64,000 nucleotides of DNA from Burkholderia sp. NRF60-BP8 (GTDB lineage Bacteria; Pseudomonadota; Gammaproteobacteria; Burkholderiales; Burkholderiaceae): NCBI RefSeq assembly GCF_001522585.2, contig NZ_CP013372.1, positions 2,542,001 to 2,606,000 on the forward strand, in the 5' to 3' direction. Within the stretch, counting starts at the first letter, position 1, and every line of letters begins with the position of its first letter. Shown in pieces: positions 16,141-26,368 of this stretch. The notes beneath the pieces are model-generated. The model searched no databases and had not been told where the DNA came from. It saw nothing but the letters and a program-made list of their open reading frames with translations. The position numbers were made by a program, and so were the translations under genes.

Positions 16141-18414
16141 GTGCATTGCTATACGCTGGCGCGGCGGCCGATCTGTGCCGCGCTGTTCGGCGCGTTCGGC
16201 CTGTCCGCCGCCACGGCTCACGCCGATTCGTCGCCGCAAGGCGCCACCCCGCCTGCCGCCGTCCTGACCGCCGCCGCGTCCACGCGCGGCGATGCGGCGC
16301 TGCTCGACCCCGTCACCGTCACGGCCACCCGCACCGCCACCGCGGCGAGCCGCACGGCGGCGTCCGTGTCGGTGATCACCGACGAGGATCTCGAAGCGCA
16401 GCAGGCCACCAACATCAAGGACGCGCTGCGCTACGAGCCCGGCATCACGGTGCGCCGCACCGCGTACCGGCCCGGCAGCGCCGCGCTCGGCGGCGGCCGC
16501 GACGGCGATTCGAGCATCAACATCCGCGGCCTCGAGGGCAATCGCGTGCTGCTGATGGAAGACGGCATCCGCCTGCCGAACGCGTTCTCGTTCGGGCCGC
16601 TCGAAGCCGGGCGCGGCGACTACGCCGATCTCGACACGCTCAAGCGCATCGAGATCCTGCGCGGGCCGGCGTCGGCGCTCTACGGCAGCGACGGCCTGAC
16701 CGGCGCGGTGAACTTCATCACGAAGGATCCGCGCGACCTGCTGTCGATCTACGGCAAACCCCATTACTTCTCGTTCCGGCCAAGCTACGACTCGGCCGAC
16801 CGCAGCATCGGCGCGACCATGTCGGCCGCGGGCGGCAACGATCGCATCCAGGGGATGATCATCGCCGACGGCCGGCGCGGCCACGAGGTCGACACGCGCG
16901 GCGGCAACAACTCGGCGAGCACGCTGCGCACGACGTCGAACCCGCAGGACGTCTATTCGGAGTCGCTGCTCGGCAAGCTCGTGCTGACGCCGACCGCGCG
17001 CGACACGGTCAAGCTCACCGCCGAAACGGTGCAGCGGCGCGTGAGCACGGATGTGCTCTCCGCGATCAATGCGCCGGCGACGCTCGGCCTCACGACTCGC
17101 GACCGGCTCGAGCGCAACCGCTTCAGCGTCGACTACGACTTCCGCGACGACGCATTCCGCTGGTTCCAGACCGCGCACGTGCAGTTCTACTACCAGGACG
17201 CGAAGCAGGACCAGTACGCGTTCGAGACGCGTGGCGCGCCGCTGAAATCGCGCTCGCGCGACAACCAGTACAAGGAACGCACGTTCGGCGGCGCCGCGTT
17301 CGCCGAAAGCGGCTTCGCGACCGGCCCGCTCGCGCACAAGCTGCTGTACGGCGTGGACGGCAGCCTGTCGCGCGTGACGAACATGCGCGACGGCACGGTG
17401 CCGGGCGTCGGCGAAGCGTTCCCGAACAAGGCGTTCCCCGACACCGACTACACGCTGTTCGGCGCGTTCGTGCAGGACCAGATCGGCTACGGCCGCCTGC
17501 TCGTCACGCCGGGCCTGCGCTTCGACACGTACCGGCTGAGCCCGACCGAAAACGATCCGCTGTTCACCGGCAAGGCCGTGTCGACGAGCGCGAACGAACT
17601 GTCGCCGCGCGTCGCCGTGCTCTACGAGATCACGCCCGCGGTCATTCCGTACGTGCAGTACGCGCACGGTTTCCGCGCGCCGACGCCCGACCAGGTGAAC
17701 AGCAGCTTCTCGAATCCGGTGTACGGCTACACGTCGATCGGCAATCCGAATCTGAAGCCCGAAACCAGCGACACGTTCGAAGCCGGCCTGCGCGGCAAGG
17801 CCGGCACCGGCTACGGCGTCGTGCGCTACAGCGCGGCCGCGTTCACCGGCCGCTACCGCAACTTCATCTCGCGCACGACGATCGCCGGCAGCGGCCGCCC
17901 GGTCGACCCGTTCGTGTTCCAGTACGTGAACTTCGCCGACGCGCGCATCCACGGCCTCGAAGGCCGCGCCGAATGGGTGATGCCGAACGGCATCACGCTG
18001 AAGACGGCGATGGCGTTCACGAAAGGCTCGACGCAGAACGACGGCGCGGCCAGCCAGCCGCTCAACACCGTGAACCCGTTCTCGGCCGTGTTCGGCGTGC
18101 GGTACGAGCCGGGCGAACGCTGGTTCGTGCAGACCGACCTGCTGTTCCAGGCCGCCAAACGCGACAAGGACGTCGACAAGTCCGACTGTTCGAACAAGGC
18201 GTGCTTCACGCCGCCGTCGTCGTTCGTCGTCGACCTGCGCGGCGGCTACCGCTTCAACAAGCACGTGAGCGCGACGATCGGCATCCGCAACCTGTTCGAC
18301 CGCAAGTACTGGAACTGGTCGGACGTGCGCGGCATCGCGGCCGATTCGCAGGTGCTCGATGCGTATTCGTCGCCCGGCCGCACGGTCGCCGTCAGCATGA
18401 AAGTGGATTTCTGA
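16141..18414 (+). CDS. hmuR: TonB-dependent heme/hemoglobin receptor
   Basis: A 757-residue outer-membrane receptor that imports heme using TonB energy. It has a signal peptide, then a TonB box/plug region (LDPVTVTATRTATAASRTAA; plug strands through about residue 220 with NIRGLEGNRVLLMEDGIRLP) and a 22-strand barrel. Heme-receptor motifs FRAP (residues 511-514) and NPNL (535-538) are present. The GTG start at 16141 is chosen because GGGAG lies 7 bases upstream and a good signal peptide follows. It opens the operon hmuRSTUV (bhuRSTUV in B. cenocepacia naming), preceded by a Fur box. No histidine lies between FRAP and NPNL, only tyrosines. Confidence 0.93.
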   Translation: MHCYTLARRPICAALFGAFGLSAATAHADSSPQGATPPAAVLTAAASTRGDAALLDPVTVTATRTATAASRTAASVSVITDEDLEAQQATNIKDALRYEPGITVRRTAYRPGSAALGGGRDGDSSINIRGLEGNRVLLMEDGIRLPNAFSFGPLEAGRGDYADLDTLKRIEILRGPASALYGSDGLTGAVNFITKDPRDLLSIYGKPHYFSFRPSYDSADRSIGATMSAAGGNDRIQGMIIADGRRGHEVDTRGGNNSASTLRTTSNPQDVYSESLLGKLVLTPTARDTVKLTAETVQRRVSTDVLSAINAPATLGLTTRDRLERNRFSVDYDFRDDAFRWFQTAHVQFYYQDAKQDQYAFETRGAPLKSRSRDNQYKERTFGGAAFAESGFATGPLAHKLLYGVDGSLSRVTNMRDGTVPGVGEAFPNKAFPDTDYTLFGAFVQDQIGYGRLLVTPGLRFDTYRLSPTENDPLFTGKAVSTSANELSPRVAVLYEITPAVIPYVQYAHGFRAPTPDQVNSSFSNPVYGYTSIGNPNLKPETSDTFEAGLRGKAGTGYGVVRYSAAAFTGRYRNFISRTTIAGSGRPVDPFVFQYVNFADARIHGLEGRAEWVMPNGITLKTAMAFTKGSTQNDGAASQPLNTVNPFSAVFGVRYEPGERWFVQTDLLFQAAKRDKDVDKSDCSNKACFTPPSSFVVDLRGGYRFNKHVSATIGIRNLFDRKYWNWSDVRGIAADSQVLDAYSSPGRTVAVSMKVDF

Positions 18415-18463
18415 TGCGCGGTGCCCGCGCTGCCACCCCAACCGTTACTTGAAGGAGTCCGAC

Positions 18464-19555
18464 ATGATGCCATCCGCCCTTCCCGGTCAATCGGCCACGC
18501 CGGCCCGCGCGGCCGCCGCGCTGCGCGACGCGTTCATCAAGCTCAAGACCGAGCGCCAACTGCGCAACCGCGACGTCGCGCAGGCGCTCGGCGTCAGCGA
18601 AGCCGAGGCGCTCGCCGCGTTCGTCGGCGAGCACGTCGTGCGGCTCGACGCGCGCTTTCCGACGATGTTCGAGGAAATGCCGCGCCTCGGCCGCGTGATG
18701 GCGCTCACGCGCAACGACACGGCCGTCCACGAAAAAGACGGCGAGTACGCGCAGATGAGCCACGACGGCCCCGTCGGCCTCGCGCTCGGCGACATCGACC
18801 TGCGCATCTTCTATCGTCACTGGGTATCGGCGTTCGCGGTGCGCGACGAAACCGCGCACGGCCCGCTGAAGAGCCTGCAGTTCTTCGATGCGCAGGGTCA
18901 TGCGATCCACAAGGTCTACCTGCGCGCGCACAGCGATCATGCCGCATACGACGCGTTCGTCGAACGCTGGCGCGCGCCGTCGCAGGAGCCGGGCCTCGAG
19001 GTCGCGCCCGCCGCGCCGAAAACGCCCGAGCGCGCGGACACCGAGATCGACGTCGCAGGCTTTCGCGCCGCGTGGGACGCGATGACCGACACGCATCAGT
19101 TCTTCGGCATCACGCAGCGCTTCGGCGTGAGCCGCATGCAGGCGCTGCGCCTCGCCGATCCGCACTACGCGTATCCGGTCGAAACCGCGCATGCGTTGCG
19201 CCACGTACTCGAACAGGCGGCGAAGAGCGGCCAGCCGATCATGGTGTTCGTCGGCAACGCGGGGATGATCCAGATCCATACGGGCCCCGTCGCGAACGTG
19301 CGCGAGGTCGGCGCGTGGATCAACGTGCTCGATCCGGGATTCAACCTGCACGTGCGCGAAGACCTGATCGCCGCGGCGTGGGTCGTGAAGAAGCCGACGA
19401 GCGACGGCATCGTCACGTCGCTCGAGCTGTTCGACCGACAGGGCGACCACGTCGCGCTGCTGTTCGGCGAGCGCAAGCCCGGCAAGGCCGAGCGCGACGA
19501 CTGGCGCGCGCTCGTCGCGACGCTGCCGGCGGCCGCACGCGGAGCCGCGCGGTGA
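18464..19555 (+). CDS. hmuS: Hemin-degrading/heme-chaperone factor HmuS
   Basis: A 363-residue cytoplasmic protein of the HemS/HmuS/ChuS family, which receives imported heme and traffics or degrades it. It is an internal duplication: an N-terminal repeat (LRNRDVAQALGVSEAEALAA, then PRLGRVMALTRNDTAVHEK) and a C-terminal repeat (DTHQFFGITQRFGVSRMQAL, then VFVGNAGMIQIHTGPVANV). The ATG at 18464 has GGAG 6 bases upstream. Its stop overlaps the GTG of hmuT by four bases, so the two are translationally coupled. Confidence 0.93.
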   Translation: MMPSALPGQSATPARAAAALRDAFIKLKTERQLRNRDVAQALGVSEAEALAAFVGEHVVRLDARFPTMFEEMPRLGRVMALTRNDTAVHEKDGEYAQMSHDGPVGLALGDIDLRIFYRHWVSAFAVRDETAHGPLKSLQFFDAQGHAIHKVYLRAHSDHAAYDAFVERWRAPSQEPGLEVAPAAPKTPERADTEIDVAGFRAAWDAMTDTHQFFGITQRFGVSRMQALRLADPHYAYPVETAHALRHVLEQAAKSGQPIMVFVGNAGMIQIHTGPVANVREVGAWINVLDPGFNLHVREDLIAAAWVVKKPTSDGIVTSLELFDRQGDHVALLFGERKPGKAERDDWRALVATLPAAARGAAR

Positions 19556-20469
19556 GCGCGCGGCCGTTCGATCCGCGCCGCCGGTCGCTGCTGGCCGGCG
19601 CAGCGGCCGGCGCGCTCGCGGCCGCGCTGCCCGGCGGCGTGCTCGCCCAGGCCGCGCCGGCCGCCCCGACGCGCGTGATCGTGATCGGCGGTGCGCTCGC
19701 GGAGACCGCGTTCGCGCTCGGCGGCGCCGAGACGCCGCGTTATCGGCTCGTCGGCGCCGACACGACCTGCACGTATCCCGACGCCGCGAAGCGCCTGCCG
19801 AAGGTCGGCTACCAGCGCGCGCTGTCGGCCGAAGGGCTGCTGTCGCTGCGGCCCGATCTCGTGCTGGCATCGGCGGAAGCCGGCCCGCCGACGGCGATCG
19901 CGCAAGTGAAAGGCGCCGGCGTCACGGTGACGACGTTCGACGAGCGCCACGACGTCGAATCGGTACGCGCAAAGATCGCCGGCGTCGCGCAAGCGCTCGA
20001 CGTGCGCGACGCCGGCGCCGCGCTGCTGCGGCGTTTCGATCGCGACTGGCAGGCCGCGCGCGACGCGGTCGCCGCGCGCGTGCCCGGCGGCGCGCAGCCG
20101 CCACGCGTGCTGTTCGTGCTGAACCATACCGGCACCCAGGCGCTCGTCGCCGGCCAGCGCACCGCCGCCGACGCGATGATCCGCTACGCGGGCGCGCGCA
20201 ACGCGATGCAGGGCTTCGATCACTACAAGCCGCTGACGACCGAGGCGCTCGCGGCGGCCGCACCCGACGTCGTGCTGATCTCCGACGAAGGGCTGGCGGC
20301 CGTCGGCGGTCACGCCGCGCTGCTCGCGACACCCGGCTTCGGCGCGACGCCGGCCGGCCGCGCGCGGCGCGTCGTGTCGCTCGACGCGCTGTTCCTGCTC
20401 GGCTTCGGCCCGCGCCTGCCGCTCGCCGTCACGACCCTGCATCGACGCCTGTCGGATGCGCTCGCCTGA
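19552..20469 (+). CDS. hmuT: Periplasmic heme-binding protein HmuT
   Basis: A 305-residue class III solute-binding protein that passes heme from the receptor to HmuUV. It begins at GTG inside the hmuS stop region. The N-terminus has RRRSLLAGAAAGALAAALPG, a Tat-like twin-arginine signal ending near VLAQA, with no lipobox cysteine. Conserved pieces are RVIVIGGALAETAFALGG, VGADTTCTYPDAAKRLPKVG with the heme-ligand Tyr region, and GYQRALSAEGLLSLRPDLVL. Position in the operon and family pattern agree. Confidence 0.92.
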   Translation: MSARPFDPRRRSLLAGAAAGALAAALPGGVLAQAAPAAPTRVIVIGGALAETAFALGGAETPRYRLVGADTTCTYPDAAKRLPKVGYQRALSAEGLLSLRPDLVLASAEAGPPTAIAQVKGAGVTVTTFDERHDVESVRAKIAGVAQALDVRDAGAALLRRFDRDWQAARDAVAARVPGGAQPPRVLFVLNHTGTQALVAGQRTAADAMIRYAGARNAMQGFDHYKPLTTEALAAAAPDVVLISDEGLAAVGGHAALLATPGFGATPAGRARRVVSLDALFLLGFGPRLPLAVTTLHRRLSDALA

Positions 20470-20484
20470 TTCCGGATCGACCCG

Positions 20485-21573
20485 ATGCCCGCTCACGTTT
20501 CGTCCTTCAACGCGTCATCGTCCGCCTCGCGCACCGGCGCCGCGCGCGTCGGCACGTCACGCCGCTTCGCGCCGTTCGTCCTGGCCGCGCTCGCCGTTCT
20601 GGTGGGCGCGATGTCCGTCGTCGCGCTGTGCGTCGGCGCGTACCGCATTCCGCTGGCGCAAGCCTGGGCCGCACTGAGCGGCGACGCGGCTGCGCAACAG
20701 GCGCGCGCCGTGCTGTTCGACATCCGCGCGCCGCGCGTCGCGCTCGCGCTGCTGGTCGGCGGCGGCTTCGGCGCGACCGGCGCCGCGATGCAGGCGCTGT
20801 TCCGCAATCCGCTCGCCGATCCGGGGCTCGTCGGCGTGTCGAGCGGCGCCGCGCTCGGCGCGACCACGCTGATCGTGCTCGGCCCCGCACTCTTCGCCGC
20901 CCACGCGAGCGCGGCCGCGCTGCCGGTCGCCGCGTTCGCGGGCGGCCTCGCGGTCGCAGCGCTCGTCTACCGGCTGGCCGCATCGCGCGGCCGGCTTGCG
21001 CTACCGCTGCTGCTGCTCGCCGGCATCGCGATCAATGCGCTGGCCGGCGCGGCGATCGGGCTGCTCACGTTCGTCGCCGACGATGCACAGCTGCGTTCGC
21101 TGACCTTCTGGAGCCTCGGCAGCCTCGGCGGCGCGCAATGGTCGACGCTGGCGGCCGTCGCGCCGTGCGTCGCGATAGGCTGCATGCTGCTCGTGCGCGA
21201 CCGCGACGCGCTGAACGCGCTGCAGCTCGGCGAAACCGAAGCGCTGCATCTCGGCGTGCCCGTGCAGCAACTGAAGCGGCGCGTGCTCGTCGCGGTCGCG
21301 CTCGCGGTCGGCGCGCTCGTGTCGTGTGCGGGCATCATCGGCTTCATCGGGCTCGTCGCGCCGCATTGCGTGCGCCTCGCGTGCGGCCCCGACCAGCGCA
21401 TCGTGCTGCCCGGCGCCGCGTTGCTCGGCGCGTTGCTGACGCTCGCGGCCGATCTCGCCGCGCGCACCGTCGCCGCGCCCGCCGACATTCCGCTCGGCGT
21501 GCTGACCGCGCTGCTCGGCGCGCCGTTCTTCCTCGTGCTGCTGTGGAAGAACCGCGGCGCGCTCGGCGGGTGA
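20485..21573 (+). CDS. hmuU: Heme ABC transporter permease HmuU
   Basis: A 362-residue FecCD-type permease with about nine or ten membrane helices. Signatures are [40 protein letters not shown] (the canonical FecCD motif) and the C-terminal coupling-helix region [15 protein letters not shown]. It pairs as a homodimer with HmuV. It starts 15 bases after hmuT; the first about 25 residues are a Ser/Ala-rich cytoplasmic extension, so an internal start is possible although none is better placed. Confidence 0.93.
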   Translation: MPAHVSSFNASSSASRTGAARVGTSRRFAPFVLAALAVLVGAMSVVALCVGAYRIPLAQAWAALSGDAAAQQARAVLFDIRAPRVALALLVGGGFGATGAAMQALFRNPLADPGLVGVSSGAALGATTLIVLGPALFAAHASAAALPVAAFAGGLAVAALVYRLAASRGRLALPLLLLAGIAINALAGAAIGLLTFVADDAQLRSLTFWSLGSLGGAQWSTLAAVAPCVAIGCMLLVRDRDALNALQLGETEALHLGVPVQQLKRRVLVAVALAVGALVSCAGIIGFIGLVAPHCVRLACGPDQRIVLPGAALLGALLTLAADLAARTVAAPADIPLGVLTALLGAPFFLVLLWKNRGALGG

Positions 21574-21592
21574 TCCCTTCTTCGAGACGACC

Positions 21593-22423
21593 ATGCTGAC
21601 CGCCCACCACCTCAACGTCGCCCGCCGGCACGGCACGATCCTGCGCGACCTGTCGCTGTCGATCGAACCCGGCCGCGTGACGGCGCTGCTCGGCCGCAAC
21701 GGCGCGGGCAAGAGCACGCTGCTGAAAGCCTTCGCCGGCGAGCTGACCGGCAGCATCGCGCCGAACGGCGTGCGCGTGACGGGCGACGTCACGCTGAACG
21801 GCGAATCGCTCGCGCGCATCGACGCGCGGCGGCTCGCGTGCCTGCGCGCGGTGCTGCCGCAGGCCGCGCAGCCGGCCTTCCCGTTCAGCGTCGACGAAAT
21901 CGTGCTGCTCGGCCGCTATCCGCATACGCGGCGCGGCGGTACGCGGCACGTGATCGCACACCGCGATCGCGACATCGCGTGGCGCGCGCTCGAACGCGCG
22001 GGCGCCGATGCGCTCGTCGGCCGCGACGTCACGACGCTGTCGGGCGGCGAACTCGCGCGCGTGCAGTTCGCACGCGTCCTCGCGCAGCTGTGGCCGGACC
22101 ACGACGCGACGGAACCCGGCCCGCGCTACCTGCTGCTCGACGAGCCGACCGCCGCGCTCGATCTCCCGCACCAGCACCGCCTGCTCGATACCGTGCGCGC
22201 CGTCGCGCGCGAATGGCAGCTCGGCGTGCTCGCGATCGTCCACGATCCGAACCTCGCCGCGCGACATGCGGATGCGATCGCGATGCTCGTCGACGGCACG
22301 ATCGTCGCGCATGGCGCACCGCGCGACGTGATGACGCCTGCCCATATCGCGCGGTGCTATGGCTTCGCGGTGAAGATGGTGGAAACCGGCGACGGGACGC
22401 CGCCGGTGATGGTGCCCGCGTAG
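21593..22423 (+). CDS. hmuV: Heme ABC transporter ATPase HmuV
   Basis: A 276-residue ATPase that powers heme import. Walker A is GRNGAGKST (residues 34-42), the signature is [15 protein letters not shown], and Walker B is [12 protein letters not shown] with the following H-loop in [12 protein letters not shown]. It lacks extra domains, as is usual for HmuV. It ends the operon, 19 bases after hmuU. A small GCCCGC/GCGGGC hairpin covers its stop codon. Confidence 0.93.
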   Translation: MLTAHHLNVARRHGTILRDLSLSIEPGRVTALLGRNGAGKSTLLKAFAGELTGSIAPNGVRVTGDVTLNGESLARIDARRLACLRAVLPQAAQPAFPFSVDEIVLLGRYPHTRRGGTRHVIAHRDRDIAWRALERAGADALVGRDVTTLSGGELARVQFARVLAQLWPDHDATEPGPRYLLLDEPTAALDLPHQHRLLDTVRAVAREWQLGVLAIVHDPNLAARHADAIAMLVDGTIVAHGAPRDVMTPAHIARCYGFAVKMVETGDGTPPVMVPA

Positions 22424-22506
22424 CGCGGGCGCGTATCGCATGATCGTTGCGTCGCTCGATGCGGTTCGTTGCCCTCGTTGACGGCCGTCGCGAAGACCCG
22501 CCTTGC

Positions 22507-23118
22507 TCAATGCTCGACGTCCGCCGCGCCGAAGCTTCGCATCTTCCAGCCGAGCCGCACGGCGAGCATCCGCATCGAGAAGCCGGCCGCCAGCGCGACG
22601 AGCGTTGCGCATCCAGCGTCGATGCCGACATGCTGCATCCCGACATACAGCGCGCCCGTGACGAACGCGACGCTCGCATACAGTTCCTCGCGCAGGATCA
22701 GCGGCATCTCGTTGCACAGCAGGTCGCGCAGCATCCCACCACACACGCCGGTGATCGCGCCGGCCAGCACCACGATGATCGGCGCCGTGCCGGTCGACGC
22801 GCCGATGTCGCAGCCGATGATCGTGAACGCCGCGAGGCCGATCGCATCGACGGTGACGAACAGCGTCTTCATGCGCGCGACGTGCCGCGCCGCCCACGAC
22901 GCGACGGTCGCCGCGACGAGCGTGATCACCAGGTATTCGGGATGCGCGATCCAGCCGAGCGGATAGTGGCCGAGCAGCACGTCGCGCACGGTGCCGCCGC
23001 CGAGCGCCGTCACCGCGCCGACGAGCGCGAGCCCGAAGCGGTCCATCCCGCGGCGCATGCCCATCAGCGCCCCCGACATCGCTTCCGCGACGATCGCAAT
23101 CAGATAGAGCGTATGCAT
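22507..23118 (-). CDS. TRIC-family (UPF0126) cation channel protein
   Basis: A 203-residue membrane protein of the bacterial trimeric intracellular cation channel family (YicG-like). It has seven predicted helices arranged as two UPF0126 repeats, each with a GGG/GGM-x-RD motif: GGGTVRDVLLGHYPLGWI and GGMLRDLLCNEMPLIL. Family members conduct potassium when reconstituted. It starts 8 bases downstream of the PBP stop on the same strand, so it is likely cotranscribed with it. Confidence 0.88.
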   Translation of the reverse strand: MHTLYLIAIVAEAMSGALMGMRRGMDRFGLALVGAVTALGGGTVRDVLLGHYPLGWIAHPEYLVITLVAATVASWAARHVARMKTLFVTVDAIGLAAFTIIGCDIGASTGTAPIIVVLAGAITGVCGGMLRDLLCNEMPLILREELYASVAFVTGALYVGMQHVGIDAGCATLVALAAGFSMRMLAVRLGWKMRSFGAADVEH

Positions 23119-23126
23119 GGCGTGGG

Positions 23127-25253
23127 TCAGTCGTCGGTCCGGAACAGGTCGAGCACGCGTTCGCGCTCGGCCGCATCGACGGCGGCGGGCATCGGTGCGT
23201 CGCGCTTGCCGTGGTCGGCCGGCGCATCCGGTGCATCGACGGCCGCCGCGCCGCCGCATGCAAAGCGGCTGCGGATATACGCCGGCACGTCGGCCGTGCA
23301 CGTGCCGCGCGTGTATTCGGCGTAGACGAAATCGCCGTCGACGAGCGCGACGTCCTGCGGCGGCGTCGCGGCGACCGGCGTGCGCCCGTCGACGGCCGTC
23401 TTCATGTAGTCGAGCCAGACCGGCAGCGCCAGCGTCGCGCCGGTCGCCCGCCCCATCGGGCGCGGCGTGTCGTAGCCGAGCCACGCGACCGCGACGATGC
23501 CCGACGAGTAGCCGGCGAACCATACGTCCTTCGATCCGTTCGACGTGCCCGTCTTGCCCGCCGTGTCGTCACGCCGCAGCGCGAGCGCGCCGCGCGCGGT
23601 ACCGGCCCGCACGACGTCGCGCAGCATGCTGTCCATCACGAACGCATTGCGCGCCGATACGACCCGCTCGCCCGCCGGCACGGTCGCCTCGTACATCGCG
23701 CCGCCGTGGCGCTGCTTCACCGACAGGATCAGGCGCGGCTCCATCCGCGTTCCGCCGTTCGCGAACACGCCGTATGCGCTCGCGAGTTCGAGCGGCGTCA
23801 CGGCGCCCGCGCCGAGCGCGAGCGGCAGCGACGCCGGATTGCGCTGCGCGTCGAAGCCGAAACGCACCGCGTGCTGCTGCACGTAGCGCGCGTCGGCCGC
23901 CTGCATCAGGCTGACCGCGACCAGGTTCTTCGAGCGCACGAGCCCGCGCCGCACCGGGATGAAGCCTTCGTAGCGATTGCCGAAATTACGCGGACGCCAC
24001 GGCCGCGCGCCGGTTTCCGCGTGCGTGAGCGTGCGCTGCGTATCGTCGACGAGCACGCCGGGGAAGTAGCCCTTCTCCAGCGCCGCCGAATAGACGAACG
24101 GCTTGAAGCTCGACCCCGGCTGGCGATACGCCTGCAGCGCATGGTCGAACACGTTGCGGTCGAAATCCGCGCCGCCGACCAGCGCGAGCATGTCGCCGGT
24201 GGCCGCATCGAGCGACACGAGCGCGCCTTCGAGCCCGTTGCGCATGTCGCGCTTCGCGCGCGGCTGCCGGCTCAGCGTGCGCTGGAGCGCGGCTTCGGCC
24301 GCGCGCTGGTCGCGCATCGAGATCGTCGTCGTCACGTCGAGGCCCAGCGTGTACGCGTCGTCGTGAAACCGCTCGACCATCATGCGGCGCGCGCGCTCGG
24401 CGACGTACGGCGCCGCGACGATCCCCGGCGGCGGCGTGGTCGCCAGCACGATCGGCGCGTCGACGGCCGTGCGATACGCCGCATCGTCGAGCTGGCCGAG
24501 CGCATGCATCCGGCCGAGCACGTAGTTGCGCCGCGCGGTCGCGCGCGCCGGGTTGACGACCGGGTTGAACGCGGACGGCGCCTTCGGCAACCCGGCGAGC
24601 ACGGCCGCCTCGCCCGCGCTCAGCGCGTCGAGCGGCTTGCCGAAGTACACGTGCGCGGCAGCCGCGAAGCCGTACGCGCGCTCGCCCAGATAGATCTCGT
24701 TCATGTACAGCTCGAGCAGCTTGTCCTTGCGGTATTCGCGTTCGAGCTTGGCCGCCATCAGAATCTCGGCGAGCTTGCGGCTCAGCACCTTGTCGCGCGT
24801 CAGGTAGAAGTTGCGCGCGACCTGCATCGTGATCGTGCTGCCGCCCTGCCCCGGCTGCCCGGTGACGACGTTCGCGAACGTCGCCCGCGCGAGGCCGCCG
24901 ACATCGACCGGGCCGTGTTCGTAGAACTTCGCGTCCTCGGCCGCGAGCAGCGCATGCCGCATCAGCGGCGGGATGCGTTCGAGCGGCACGAACTCGCGCC
25001 GCTCGACGCCGTATTCGGCCAGCAGGTCGCCGTCGCGCGAGAAGATCCGCAGCGGCAGCGCGGGACGATAGACGGCCAGGTGTTCGACGGACGGCAACTG
25101 CGTCCAGATGCGGTCGATCGTCCAGGCGCCGATGCCGGCGCACGCGAGCGTCAGGCCGAGCAACGCGCCCGCGAGCGTGCGCCATACGCGGCGGCGGCGC
25201 GGCGGTGCGGAGGGCGGCGCGGGCGGCGGCAGGTTGGCGGTGGGGTCGGTCAT
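23127..25253 (-). CDS. Class A penicillin-binding protein (PBP1A/1C-like)
   Basis: A 708-residue bifunctional peptidoglycan synthase with a Pro-rich cytoplasmic tail, one membrane anchor (about residues 25-47), a GT51 transglycosylase domain (AAEDAKFYEHG with the catalytic Glu; QGGSTITMQVARNFYL; RKLAEILMAAKLEREY) and a transpeptidase domain (PGSSFKPFVYSAALE with SxxK, RSKNLVAVSL with SxN, and KTGTSNGSKDVWFAGY). It lacks the long OB insertion of PBP1a and is shorter than that protein. I chose the ATG at 25253 with AAGGAG upstream over a TTG at 25271. It leads a two-gene unit with the TRIC protein. Confidence 0.92.
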   Translation of the reverse strand: MTDPTANLPPPAPPSAPPRRRRVWRTLAGALLGLTLACAGIGAWTIDRIWTQLPSVEHLAVYRPALPLRIFSRDGDLLAEYGVERREFVPLERIPPLMRHALLAAEDAKFYEHGPVDVGGLARATFANVVTGQPGQGGSTITMQVARNFYLTRDKVLSRKLAEILMAAKLEREYRKDKLLELYMNEIYLGERAYGFAAAAHVYFGKPLDALSAGEAAVLAGLPKAPSAFNPVVNPARATARRNYVLGRMHALGQLDDAAYRTAVDAPIVLATTPPPGIVAAPYVAERARRMMVERFHDDAYTLGLDVTTTISMRDQRAAEAALQRTLSRQPRAKRDMRNGLEGALVSLDAATGDMLALVGGADFDRNVFDHALQAYRQPGSSFKPFVYSAALEKGYFPGVLVDDTQRTLTHAETGARPWRPRNFGNRYEGFIPVRRGLVRSKNLVAVSLMQAADARYVQQHAVRFGFDAQRNPASLPLALGAGAVTPLELASAYGVFANGGTRMEPRLILSVKQRHGGAMYEATVPAGERVVSARNAFVMDSMLRDVVRAGTARGALALRRDDTAGKTGTSNGSKDVWFAGYSSGIVAVAWLGYDTPRPMGRATGATLALPVWLDYMKTAVDGRTPVAATPPQDVALVDGDFVYAEYTRGTCTADVPAYIRSRFACGGAAAVDAPDAPADHGKRDAPMPAAVDAAERERVLDLFRTDD

Positions 25254-25492
25254 GTCGGGCTCCTTCTTCAATGCCGCGACGGCCGGCGCGCGAGCGGCGC
25301 CGATCGGTCGCGAAAGGCGCGCATTGTCGAAGGGATGACGTGAAACCGGAACATTCTTTAGCGAAAGTTTGGCTGGCTAAATTTTATTTAGGAAAGGGCG
25401 GCGGGTCGGTTCGCGGCGCGCGTGCGGGCCTGCGGCACGCGGTCACGGCGGACCGCGCGGCGCGCGAGCCGGTTCGCCTGTACCATCGCGTG

Positions 25493-26287
25493 ATGTTCGA
25501 TCGATATCTCGACCTGTGGGGCCTCGTCCCCGACGGCGGCCCGATCCTGACCGCGAGCGGCGGCCTGTTGCCGGTCGTCTGGCGCGCGCGGCCCGCGATG
25601 CTGAAAGTCGCCACATGCGACGAAGAGCGCCGCGGCAATGCGCTGATGGCGTGGTGGAATGGGCAAGGCGCCGCGCAGGTGTGGCGGCACGACGGCGACG
25701 CGATCCTGCTCGAACGCGCGCAGCCGGCGCCATCGCTAGCCGCATTGTCGGCAGCAGGCCACGACGACGACACGATGCGCATCGCCTGCGACGTCGTGGC
25801 GCGGCTGCACGCACATCGTGCGCCGCAGGTGCCTGCGGTCGTGCCGCTGCATGACTGGTTCTACGCGCTGCTGTCGAGCGATGCGGACCACGATGCGCTG
25901 CGTTGTTCGGCGGCGGTCGCTCGCCAGTTGCTGGCGAGACCATCCGTCGACGAAGTCGTGCTGCACGGCGACATTCATCACGACAACATTCTTCATTTCG
26001 GCGATCGCGGCTGGCGCGCGATCGACCCGAAAGGGCTGCGCGGCGAGCGCACGTTCGACTACGCGAACCTGTTCTGCAATCCCGCTCACGACATCGCGGT
26101 CGATCCCGTGCGTTTCGAGCGGCGCATCGTGCTCGTGGCCGACGCCGCACGACTCGACCGGCGCCGGCTGCTGCAGTGGATACTCGCGTGGTCGGGGCTG
26201 TCGGCCGTGTGGTTGATCGAAGACGAGCTGCCGCCCGATACGCGGCTGCAGATCGCCGCGCTGGCTGCGGCCGCGCTCGACCGGTAG
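25493..26287 (+). CDS. APH(6)/hydroxyurea-type phosphotransferase
   Basis: A 264-residue protein-kinase-fold phosphotransferase of the aminoglycoside/hydroxyurea resistance kinase family (streptomycin 6-phosphotransferase relatives). The Brenner-type catalytic loop VLHGDIHHDNIL and the following metal-binding IDPKGLRGERTFDYANLFCN are intact. N-terminal features include LTASGGLLPVVWRARPAMLK, with the ATP-binding Lys. Chromosomal relatives often have unknown natural substrates, so actual resistance is not implied. The ATG at 25493 follows the divergent PBP promoter region. A bidirectional terminator follows. Confidence 0.8.
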   Translation: MFDRYLDLWGLVPDGGPILTASGGLLPVVWRARPAMLKVATCDEERRGNALMAWWNGQGAAQVWRHDGDAILLERAQPAPSLAALSAAGHDDDTMRIACDVVARLHAHRAPQVPAVVPLHDWFYALLSSDADHDALRCSAAVARQLLARPSVDEVVLHGDIHHDNILHFGDRGWRAIDPKGLRGERTFDYANLFCNPAHDIAVDPVRFERRIVLVADAARLDRRRLLQWILAWSGLSAVWLIEDELPPDTRLQIAALAAAALDR

Positions 26288-26315
26288 CCCCACACCGCGC
26301 GCATCGCCCATGAAA

Positions 26316-26345
26316 AAAGCCCACCGGCTCACACCGGCGGGCTTT
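26316..26345. terminator. Bidirectional terminator between kinase and allE genes
   Basis: AAAGCCCACCGG and CCGGCGGGCTTT form a 12-bp stem with one mismatch. An A run lies on one side and a T-rich sequence on the other, serving both convergent genes. Confidence 0.85.
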
Positions 26346-26368
26346 CGTGTCCGACTTTGCGCGGCGCT

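Noticed and set aside
25493..26287. Calling the APH(6)-like kinase an acquired streptomycin-resistance gene
   Set aside because: There are no mobile elements or composition shift around it. Chromosomal relatives with other substrates are common.
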